64,000 bases of DNA from Warburgia ugandensis (Eukaryota > Streptophyta > Magnoliopsida > Canellales > Canellaceae). The notes beneath the pieces were generated by a model. It was not told where the DNA came from and ran no database searches. It saw nothing but the letters and a program-made list of their open reading frames with translations. The stretch is from assembly GCA_035236585.1 (NCBI GenBank), contig CP141132.1, positions 47,309,880 through 47,373,879 on the forward strand, written 5' to 3'. Shown here piece after piece: positions 32,980-42,690 of the stretch (the stretch's first letter is position 1; every line of letters starts with the position of its first letter). The position numbers and the translations under genes are program-made.

Positions 32980-33687
32980 ATGGTTTACTTTCGTCAACAA
33001 CTTATCAAAGAGCCATATATTCGTCACATAGGGAATAACTTTTATGTGCCACTCAGCCATTGCAGACCCAATTAGATGAATGGTTTGGGTCATTGAAACA
33101 GTAGGTGCTTGTGCTTTTTCCCACTACTATTTTCAAGTGAAAATCTGCACATTCACTTTATAACATCCCTTATGATCGAAATATTCGACTTTAATAACCT
33201 ATTTCAAATTCTTAAAAGAGCCACCATTTGCCACTGTGTTTTACTGATAGTTCCCGGGAAGCTTCCTTAAGGTGGGGAAGCACATGTTCTTGATTCATGC
33301 TTCAGAAGAAAGAAGGGAAATGCAGATCCTAATAAGGTAATTTGTGATTCCCAGGTGGGATTTGCACTTTGCCAATGAATCCCACTCATTCCAATCAACC
33401 TAATTCGAGCTTCCAATCAAGTTGGAGACATGCTTTTGGTGTGTTTCCTTTTTTTTAAAATTTTTTTCAATTAACAAATAGGACACATTATACAAGTTAT
33501 TTATGGATTGCCCCTCATGGGTTCTCCATAAATAACTCAATCTTCAATGTATACTTTACACTGAAACTCATCAAGCATTTAGTCTTTCCCTCTACTCTCT
33601 ATCTCTCAAAGCCCAAACATAACTCTAGACCTTCATTGCTTGCAATCTTGTGATTGTTTGGATGAAATAAGCATTCATCAAGCATTT

Positions 33688-33689
<2 letters not shown>
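32980..33689. other. No gene recognised; a 13-bp hairpin
   Basis: Mostly unique sequence. A perfect inverted repeat AGTTATTTATGGA (33495-33507) and its complement (33525-33537) surround a 17-base loop. The segment 33565-33670 is similar to the sequence directly right of the CT repeat at 37150-37200 (TCTCAAANCCCAAACNTAAC). Confidence 0.5.

Positions 33690-33753
<64 letters not shown>
33690..33753. repeat. (CT)n microsatellite, left part
   Basis: About 64 bp of perfect CT repeat, interrupted on its right by the solo LTR and resuming at 37107. Confidence 0.95.
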
Positions 33754-33759
<6 letters not shown>

Positions 33760-36700
33760 GACCCCAATCCCCAGGGCCGCGATTAGGCTTGATTGGCTGA
33801 GCTAGGCCTACGTGGCCTTGCTTCTTTTTTTTTTTTTCATAATTTATATCGCAGTGGAAGTGTTGAGAGAGCTAGGTGCTCGTCCTGTGCAAGTCACAGT
33901 TTACTAGTAAAATATTTTTCTCCTTTAACAACCGAGTCCTACCGAAATTTCGGCAGAGTCTCCCCTGTTTTTCGGACTTATGCATTTAACGCATGCTATG
34001 CGGTTCACCTGATAGACAATATCACAATCATAATTTCCTGAAGGGAGACTCAGTCTCCATACTATCTATCATAACAAAACATATATGATGCATAAGGATC
34101 AGTGTCAAAAATAAGATATAACTCGTTTATAGCATTAGTACATATATACATGTATATATATATATATACAACTCAAAATTTAACATCTTCAAGCAAGCTT
34201 TCTTCAACTCACTCAACAACCTTTCTCTTCTCTGCCTGGTTGGTACCTGCAAAATAATAAGGTGAGCTGCGAAGCCCAGTAAGGGAAAAGAGCCAAACCC
34301 ATGCATATCTAATCATTCTCATTGCTACGCTTAAAAACACATTTAATATAACATGAGCATTCATTTCCTTTTTAACTAGTCATATACAACGTAGTAGCAT
34401 GTGCTATCAAGTAAGGCCTATGGGTATTACAGCAGAATTACAGTTTTTCTCCAAATTCAAATATGACACAACAGTCATCGCATGTAAACAAGCACACCCC
34501 ATAAGGATTTCCCATTCGTGTCCAACCACAGGACATTCAATCGATGAGTGACTAAGTCATGGACCTCGTTCTAACGTTAAATGCAAATCATAAGCGTTAC
34601 ATCCAACAAAGCTGCATACTCATTAATGATTTTCTCAGTAATATTAAACATGCTTAGCATTACGCCAGGATTCAATAGTCATCTCCCTCAAGGATTACCA
34701 TCTTGGGCGGCCCACTATGTGTATCATCATCAAGGAAGCCAGACCCTCAGCATTTACCATCTTGGGCAGCGCCAAAGTCAGGTTCCCTCAGGATTTACCA
34801 TCTTGGGTGGTTCGACCTTAGTTGAAATCAACCAGGCAGCCCTTTCCCTCAGGATTTACCATCTTGGGTAACTCAATATGCGAGCTCCTCCCTCAGGGTT
34901 TACCATCTTGGGCGGCTCCACCATGATCCCAAAAGACCAGGCAGCCCTTTCCCTTAGGAATTACCATCTTGAGAGGCTCAATACCTGACTGCTCATCTCT
35001 CAGGGTTTACCATCTTGGGCGGCTCCACCATGATTCCAAAGAACCAGGCAGCCCTTTCCCTCGGGGTTTACTGTCTTGGGAGGCTCAATACCAGACAGTC
35101 CAATCCTCAGGATTTACCGTCTTAGGGGGCTTCACCTTAGTTGCAAGCAACCAGGTAGCCCTTTCTCTCAGAAATTACCATCTTGGAAAGCGTCATCATA
35201 GCTTACTGGGCGGCCCTCACGGCTTACTATCTTGGGCTTGACCATTTAATAACAGTTTGCATCATCACAACAGTTAAGCATAGTAAATCATACTATAACA
35301 TGACCTTTTTAATAAGAAATTATAATTTCTATCATCCATTAAACCAAGGTGATAATATATACATTGTACACATGCATAAAGTTAATTTCAAGAGAACATA
35401 AAAACAAGAATTTAAAGAATGCAAGGGTTCAGGGTCCTTACCTGCTCTCCAAGTACAACTCAAGGTTCTACTGCTAGAACTGTTCACATTGCTCTCAAAC
35501 CTCTGCAACAAACACAAGTTCTAAATAAATTTATGAATTTCATGTCATTTTCTATAGTCACTTCTAGCTCTATATTCACAATGTTCTTAATCTAACCTCA
35601 TATATCTAAATTAAGGATTTGTACACAAATGGGTCGCTATCCAATAGGATTAGCACCATTGGTCTTACATCGATGGTCTAGATCAAATGCGTACCTCTAG
35701 AAGTTTCAATTCAATGCTTTTAGCCATAATTCATGGTCTAATATCCTTTCCTGACCTCTGACATTCGCTGATCGAGTATTGGACGGCCAGATAGGATCTC
35801 TCATCAATTTATCCTTAATTAGTCAGTCATTTTTGTGATAATTCATCACCAATCGTTACTTGGAGTTATATTTGACCTAAATTTACTCCTGATCACATTT
35901 TTAATGGTCGGATGTTACGGTTCTAAAATTTTCCTATGCATTAACAAGCAATTTCGTGGACCAATTGATTCCTGATCGATGATCTGTCTTCACGGATGAA
36001 AAGATCATGCGCAAATTGTCCATATTTGAAAAATTCCATTTTTCACATTTTTTTAGGGGTCGCCGGAAAATGTCACCGTCGTCGGAGAAGATGACTGGAT
36101 TCCGGTCGTCGCCGGCGACACAGGTGACGACTTTTTTCATCCAAATTTAATGGGAATGCTTGGAATTTCCTGAATTTTCGTTTTCTAGTGTTTTCCCTTT
36201 TTGATTTTTACTAAAACTACTGTTTTTCGCCGGATTTTTCAAGAGTTTTTGAAACTAACCATAGGTGCTGGTTTTTGCAGTTTTCGGTGTCGTTTCTTGT
36301 CGGATTTTCATGAAACCAAAGGGGTTTCACTCAGAAACATCTAAGGAACAGTATGAACGGTTAGATTTTCAATCTAATCCCGTTCTGTTCCCTGTATACT
36401 TTGAATCCGACGGTGGTTTTTTTTCACCGTCCAGTTCTTAAAAAAAAAACGCTGTATTCGCGTTGAAGAAGAAGAGGAAATGGGGAAGAATAGAAAAGGT
36501 TTGGAGGCTTACCTGGGTCCATCTTGCAGCTAGCGCGACCCGAAGATGGTAACCCAACTCCTCGTCGCTGGTGAAACTTGGGTCGTGTCTGGCAGGCAAG
36601 GATGGAGATGGTGGAAACGAGGGATGGGGAGGGCGTGAGGGCTGTGCAGGGTTGACCAGAAGAGGGGGAGAACAAGGGAAACGGGGGTGAGTGGGTTGCC

Positions 36701-37104
36701 GGGAAAAATGGGGTGAAAGGGGAGAGAGAGTAGTTGGGAAATGAGGGGAGAGGGGAGAGGGTTGCCGGCATGGCTCCCTCTTCCCTGTGTTTTCCTGTGT
36801 TGCAGACGCGTGGGAGTTGAGCTCCATGAGGTGAGTTCCACTCCCACGTGTAGAGCTCCTCCCACGTGGCCCCTTGGCTTACGTGCATTAGAGGGGGGGT
36901 GCCATTATCAATCTGGACCCCCTCTGCCTCAGTGGTAAAATCCCTGGGTCTGTCGCTCCCGATTTCCGTTTTGTGCGTTCTTAGTGTCGTTGGAAAGCTC
37001 TCTCCGAGCACAATCTGATGAATGACTTTTCATCATTGATTTCTAATGTTCTTTATTTTTTTATTTTTTTTCGGTTTAATCCACTATTTAGGACATGGGC
37101 GTGA

Positions 37105-37106
<2 letters not shown>
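33754..37106 (-). mobile_element. Solo LTR of a long-LTR gypsy element, 3.35 kb
   Basis: On the minus strand it begins TGTCACGCCCATGTCC and ends ...GATTGGGGTCGTGAGA (plus-strand left edge TCTCACGACCCC). The last CA of a TGTCACG...CGTGACA pair has probably mutated to GA. The ends form the short inverted repeat usual for plant gypsy LTRs of the Tekay/Del kind. Both sides are CT repeat, so a 5-bp target duplication CTCTC cannot be told from the microsatellite. There is no PBS, PPT or pol. Inside are a GC-rich, pyrimidine-rich part (36480-36900) typical of the leader of such LTRs and a repeat array (34684-35245). Long open frames here, for example at 36424-37011, are by-products of composition. 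Confidence 0.75.
34684..35245 (-). repeat. Array of about eleven 40-75 bp repeats inside the solo LTR
   Basis: TTACCATCTTGGG and close variants recur at about 34685, 34758, 34797, 34857, 34901, 34964, 35008, 35070, 35114, 35174 and 35224. They are usually preceded by CCTCAGGR and followed by NGGCTC, with ACCAGGCAGCCCTTTCCCTC between alternate units. Alternate units are more alike, so the real period may be about 105 bp. Confidence 0.85.

Positions 37107-37149
<43 letters not shown>
37107..37149. repeat. (CT)n microsatellite, right part
   Basis: Continuation of the CT repeat on the right side of the solo LTR. Confidence 0.95.
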
Positions 37150-37154
<5 letters not shown>

Positions 37155-38472
37155 CCAAACGTAACTCTAGATCTCAGTTGCTTGAGATCTCCAGATTAAG
37201 AAGAAGAAGATTCTACTTCCCACTTCTTGCTTCCCACACTGGCTACTACCAGCTGCAACTGAAAGGACTGCAAGAAGAATCTACTTTCCGCTTCTTGCTT
37301 ACCGCGCTGGCAAGTATCAGCTACAGCTGAAAATGACTACCAATATCATTTTCTTTGTGATTCTGCAGTAACTTCCTAAATCCAAACCATCTTCTAGAAA
37401 ACTCTATGGGCTTCAAAAGGAAAACAAGAACAAACTCTACTTTAGGGTTATCAGATTGATCATCCAAAAAAAAAAGGTTTGAACAATTAATGTTGGAGAT
37501 CTGGGAACGAAATGTAAGGTTTTAGATCGAGGAAATGATTTCTTTAGTCCTCTCTATATAAGGATCACAGATCTTCCATGGCTTCTTCTATGCAGCAATT
37601 GCCTCTTACTGTCGCTCATTGGAAGCTTGATGTGTGGAATAATTTCTTATGTTTTTGGGTTTCTTAGGTCAAATCTAATGGAGTTCAGTCATCAATTTCT
37701 GATGAATCTCAAATATGCATGTAATTGTTTCCCATACGTTTTGAATGTTTTCTAGAGGCATTTCATATTTGTTATGGAAATGAAATACGTTTCCAACTGA
37801 AGTAGGATGTTTTTGGTAACCAATGATATACGTTTCCAGCTGAAGTAGGATGTTTTTGGTAACCATATTTCAAGCACTTAGCCAAGTTCAAGTCCAAACA
37901 CCATTTAAAGAAAAGGAAAAAGTTTAGGAGAAAAGAGTCTTTTGCTATGCTGCTTTGATGTGAAGCAATGATTGTGTATGAGTCACGTAACCCTTGTGTC
38001 CATAAGAAGGAATGAATTTTCACTATTATAATAATTTGGGAAGATGGAATGAGTGAAATTTAGACTTTTCCTTCTTAGTTCTGAGTGGGATTCTTATGCT
38101 TCCCTTGATGTTACTTCAAGAAACTCTTGATGAGAATCAAAGCATTCCTGCATTTGACTCCATTAGTGGCCTCAGCTGTTGATGTGACTTCAATGTGCTT
38201 CTGAGCATCCTATTGTGTGATTCCTTAAGTACTATCCTTCTAGCTTTTATCCTACAACTTATTCTTCCGTCCTCACTTCTAGTAGTTCTTTATTGTTGTT
38301 TTTGGTGCTAGTTCATTCCTAGTTTTCTTGCCTTGCTTCCAATCTTGTTCAGACTGTTGAAGAGTTTCTTGTTTCATCAAAGAGTCTTCTTTTTTCGCTT
38401 CCTCATCTTAAATGTTTGTTAGTTAAAGGTTCTTTGGATCATCCTACATCATTGTCTCATCCAAATTGAATA
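37150..38472. other. No gene recognised; two small tandem duplications
   Basis: A duplication of about 65 bp lies at 37201-37332 (CTACTTYCCRCTTCTTGCTT twice, each followed by a CTGGC...CAGCT end). A 43-bp one lies at 37785-37866 (ATACGTTTCCARCTGAAGTA twice). The remainder is AT-rich without motifs and ends at the hAT target site. Confidence 0.45.
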
Positions 38473-38716
38473 GCTAGTAACTATGTAGTTAAAGGCGCGA
38501 GGCGCAAAATTATATTTTTCATAATTAAAAATTAGCTAAAAATGCTAAAAATTAGCTAAAAATCATTAATAAATTTCTAAAAAGCATTAAAACATAGAAA
38601 CATAATTCTAGTATGAAATATTATCTAAACATGCAATTTTTTATGAACAAAATAATATGAGCATAATCAATCAAATAAAATAACTTTTAAGAGTTTAAGA
38701 ATCAAGACTACTCACT

Positions 38717-41218
38717 TCAGTCATCTCTAGAGAGATCTTCAGGCTCATGGTTTAAATTATCATCAGAGCTATCATAATCCTCGACATATCTAGGAAGACC
38801 ATTGCCCCGACCTTGCAACTCCTCAATGTCCTCCTCAGAACCAGTTTCTTCCTCTGGTTCTGCAAGTACCTAAGACATGTTCCCCTGCTTCCTTTGCCTC
38901 TGGTATTGCCTAGTGGGAGGAGCAACACGTGAACTAGATCCCATAGCACGCTCAATGCCACCCCATGTGAGGCTATCATCTGGATGGATGAGGTCATCCT
39001 CAGCATTTGCTTCAATGATCCACTTGTCACTCTCATCAACCTCTCTCAATACAATGGGATCTATATATGTCTGAGATCTCAAACGATCTTCATGTCAATG
39101 GCGGAGACGTTGATTATATTGAACGAATATCAGATCGTTCAATGTTTTTGCGTACAATCTATTTCTCTTCTTTGTGTGAAGCTGCAATAAAATATCAAAT
39201 TTTATAAGGTTGATTGTAAATTTAAATTATGTTGTTGAATGATCTATAAATTAGTGATGTAATACTTACACTCTCAAAAGCACTCCAGTTCCGCTCACAA
39301 GGAGATGCACTATAGGTCTGAGAGAGGACTTTGATAGCAAGTTTTTGGAGAATTGGGCATTTAGCCCCAAAAGTAACCCACCACTCACTTATAAGAGTTA
39401 AATAACAATAAATTAAAAAATTTAAGACAAATAAGATTTAAAATTGTAAGACTTACAAGGAGCCATTGTCTTCCTTTTCAATTTAGCCAAGTCATTTGCA
39501 AACAGGCATGCCGCACGTTTATATGGGCTTAGCTCGTCAATCACCTTGCTTGCATCATCTTGATTTGTAGATAAGGTATTGATAGTGTTAAATAGGCCTT
39601 GCGTGATAAATCTATCGGCCTCAATATCTTCTTGCGTATCATAATAAAATGCAGGGTTAAAATAATAACAAGTTGCATGCAAAGGTTGACAAAGTTGATT
39701 CGTCCATCTAATATCAACAATACCACAAATATGGGCGGCCTGTCGCTCATTATCTTTAAGATTTGCCATAATCTTTTTCTTGGCTCTTGTGATGGCCTCG
39801 TATATAAAACCCATTGCAGGCTTCTCTTCAGTTTCCACAAGCCTCAACACCTCCAGAAGTGGTGCCATTATCTTCAAGCAAAATAAAATATTATTCCAAG
39901 AGGAGCTGCGACTAACAATATTCTGTACTCTTTTTTCAACCAGGGTATTGCTCCATTTGCTGTTACTCCATGCTTGACAGTGGAACATCTCCCTCAATTC
40001 CACCATAACATTATAGATACTCTCTAAACTCAAAAAGTTAGTGGCGAAACGAGTGACTGCAGGCTTGACCAATTCTCTTTGCTTAGTTATCGTCCTCATC
40101 AAATGAAGGACATAAGTGTGACTGTATATGAAAACAGTCATTGCCTTCGCTTGTTTCATAACATGCTCCACTTTTGGCAATTTGCCAATATCTTCCAACA
40201 TCAAGTCAACACAATGAGCTGCACAGGGTGACCAAAATAGATACTTCCTTCTTATTTGCAAGTATCTTCCTGCAACTATATAATTTGACGCATTATCCGT
40301 GATAATCTGTAATAGGCAATGAAATTCATGAGTAAATATTAAAACTTTTAAATATTAAATTTCTTGATAAAAAACTTAACTAAAATTAAGAGTGGGGATT
40401 ACCTTGACAATGTTTTCCTCTCCAACGTCATCTATGACGACATCCAACATTTTAACAATCAAATCTAAGCTCTTTACATGCTCAGATCCCTCAATTGATT
40501 TTAGAAAAACTGTCCCAGTTGGACAGTTTACCAAAAAGTTGATTAAGGTGCGACCCTTGCCATTGGTCCTCCAATCTGACATTATGGAGCACCCGTATCG
40601 TGCCCAATCTTTTCTGCATCCTTGAACAAATTCATTCGTCCTTTCAACTTGTTTTTTGAAAAGAGACACCCTCAACTCATGGTAAGAGGGTGCCTTGAAA
40701 CCTTAAGAAAGAAAGAAAGAAAACATAAGTTAAATACTTTTTAACTTAAAAATATGCATAAAAAGTACTAGTATATAAAGAAAAACAAAAGAAAACTATT
40801 TACCTAGTCCATGTTGTGCAGCCGCCTCAAACATGTTCTGAAAAGACTGACACCGAGTGGCATTGAAGGCAATGCCATTCTCATAAAACCAGCTTGCAAT
40901 GTAATCACATGCTCTGGTTCTAAGCTCCTTTTTATATGCATTATTTATTGTTGTTTGATGCAAAAGAGCCTTCTCAGGATCAAGGGCAAAATGAATATTA
41001 AGAGGTCCCTTTATTCCACTCATAGACCTCTTGTTGCTCCCTATACCAAATCCACTAGAGCCTGGGCCACTACTACCACCAGCCTGTCTCCCACTATCGT
41101 CCACATCTCCCTCAACAACTTCAAGATTATCATGAATCCCAAACAAATTTTCTGGTCGTGTTTGCTCTGTAATTATTCTCTCCCTTTCATCCTTCTTTTT
41201 TGACTCATTCATATAATC

Positions 41219-41266
<48 letters not shown>

Positions 41267-41476
41267 GAGTCACCTTGCTGCATATTTAGCATTCCTATGC
41301 CCTCCAACTAAATGTTGTTTTAGCCTATAAATTCCACCATTGCATTTGTTTTCGTACAATTTGCACCAAACTGTATTCTTATCACCTGGAATTCTCAACT
41401 CTCCATACTCCCACCCTGGGTGTGTAGATCTAGAAATAGCTGAAGTATCTGAAGTTGAACCCCTTGATGATGACAT
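38717..41476 (-). CDS. hAT transposase (BED finger, DUF659, dimerisation domain), with two late stops
   Basis: Exons by homology and splice signs: 41476-41275 (start MSSSRG; BED finger with W..YGE and C...C...H...H), about 41205-40804 (acidic linker, then a helical region ending AAAQHGLG), 40701-40403 (DUF659, WRTNGKGRTLINFLVNCPTG), 40306-39457 (DNASNYIVAGR with a catalytic Asp, then CAAHCVDLMLEDIGK, RFATNFLSL and PAFYYD), 39387-39270 (EWWVTFG and the dimerisation core SASPCERNWSAFES) and 39181-38717 (LHTKKRNRL and an acidic C-terminus). Phases agree at the junctions I checked except 39457/39387, which is off by one base: a one-base indel or an odd splice site. TGA at 39095-39097 and TAG at 38870-38872 break the last exon, after all recognised domains, so the transposase might still work. 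Confidence 0.85.
41223..41263. repeat. (TA)n microsatellite in the first transposase intron
   Basis: About 40 bp of TA repeat between the donor at 41274 and the second exon. It may vary in length between copies. Confidence 0.95.
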
Positions 41477-41529
41477 CTTTAAATTTTATGCCTAAAATAT
41501 AAAAAGCATAAAAGAGTGAGTATTGTTAT

Positions 41530-42190
41530 TTTGTAAAATTTGAAAAAAAAAAAACTTCAAAATAGAAAACAGCATGAAAAATACATCACACATGAAGACA
41601 CAAGCATGAAAAAGCTATATATGTAAATAGGAATACGTTTTAATTAATAAATATAAAAAAATAATTTTTTTCCAATTTCTGTAACTGTTATTTTTGGAAA
41701 AATTGAAAAAAAAATAACACTAAAATACAAAAAAAGCATGAAAAATACAGCATACATGAAGACACAAGCATGGGAAAGCTATATATGTATATAAGAATAG
41801 GTATTAACTAATAAATATAAATAAAACAATTTTTTTCTAATTTTCGTAAGTTTTATTTTCGGAAAAATTGAACAAAATAACACTACAATACAAAAAAAGC
41901 ATGAAAAGTACATCATACATGAAGATACAAGCATGAGTAAGCTATATATGTGGATAAGAATAGGTATTAACTAATAAATATAAAAAAGAACAATTTTTTC
42001 TTAATTTTCGTAACTTCTTTTCCAAAAAATTAAAAAAAATAACCCTAAATTACAAAAAAAAAAGATAAAAAAATTATCACACACAAAGACACAAGCATGG
42101 GAAAGCTATATATGTGGATAGAAATACGTTTCAATGAAGAAATACGAAAAAACGATGACTTTTTTTATTTCCGTAACTGATTTTTTTGGA
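41530..42190. repeat. Four tandem repeats of about 160 bp upstream of the transposase
   Basis: Each unit has RACACAAGCATGNNNAAGCTATATATGTNNAT, at 41594, 41758, 41931 and 42085, followed by GAATANG and a poly(T)/TTTCGTAA stretch. The units differ by point changes and A/T run length. They lie between the start codon at 41476 and the right TIR, in the promoter or 5' leader of the transposase. Confidence 0.85.
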
Positions 42191-42529
42191 AAAACAGTAA
42201 AAAACCTAAAAACAAACTCAAATCTAGAACAAAGAAGTATAAAATTCAAATGGAATGTTTTCTTATACATATAGAACTAAAACCCATCAAGATCTATCGA
42301 AAATAGTTAACAAAAAACAAAAAATTTGAAAAAACGGTACTGGTTTTTACACTTTTTACAGAAACTGTATACACATGCTAAAATTCATAAATCCATACCT
42401 TTTTTTGCTTAGATCTGTGAAAGATCGAAGAGGAATGGTCGTTTTCACCTTCTCAGGAGGTTGGAAGATTGAAATTAGGGTTGGAAGGTGAAAAATGAAA
42501 AAAAAAAAAACGAGGTTTATACGTTACCG

Positions 42530-42682
42530 GGTTAAGTGGTCTGCGCTTGGAGTTGGGGGTGCGCGCCTGAAAGGGGCGCCCAGGAGCTTGCCTAGGCTAC
42601 CGCGCCTCATTTCCTCTGTGCCTGGCCCCCTCCTAGGCGCTTACCTGTCAACTAGCTCCTAGGCGCGCCTTTAACTACATAG
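42530..42682. promoter_or_regulatory. GGCGC-rich subterminal region and right TIR of the hAT element
   Basis: The last 150 bp carry many GGCGC or GCGCC cores (for example GGGGCGCCC, CTAGGCGC, CTAGGCGCGCC), far above the AT-rich surroundings. The left end has only two directly after its TIR. Repeated subterminal motifs are the usual transposase binding sites of hAT elements. Confidence 0.7.
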
Positions 42683-42690
42683 GCTAGTGA

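Larger units (their letters stand above)
38473..42690 (-). mobile_element. Complete hAT transposon with TIRs and 8-bp target duplication
   Basis: The element spans 38481-42682 (4,202 bp). Left and right ends are inverted copies of CTATGTAGTTAAAGGCGCG. GCTAGTAA (38473-38480) and GCTAGTGA (42683-42690) are the 8-bp target duplication with one change. Eight bases is diagnostic for the hAT superfamily. A transposase gene of about six exons lies on the minus strand. The right subterminal part (42530-42680) is packed with GGCGC/GCGCC motifs, which hAT transposases typically bind. The TIR pair is perfect over 19 bp. The coding part is nearly intact apart from stops near the end, so this is a recently active or only just inactivated family member. 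Confidence 0.95.

Noticed and set aside
33690..33757. CT repeat as a CRISPR or structured array
   Set aside because: A simple dinucleotide microsatellite in a plant genome; no spacers exist.
34581..35401. Repetitive 'YHLG' frames resembling a repeat protein
   Set aside because: They are translations of the nucleotide repeat array inside the solo LTR.
36424..37011. Open frame of 195 codons on the minus strand
   Set aside because: It lies at the start of the solo LTR 33754-37106, in GC- and pyrimidine-rich leader sequence. The overlapping frames are all open because of composition, and no protein motif is present.
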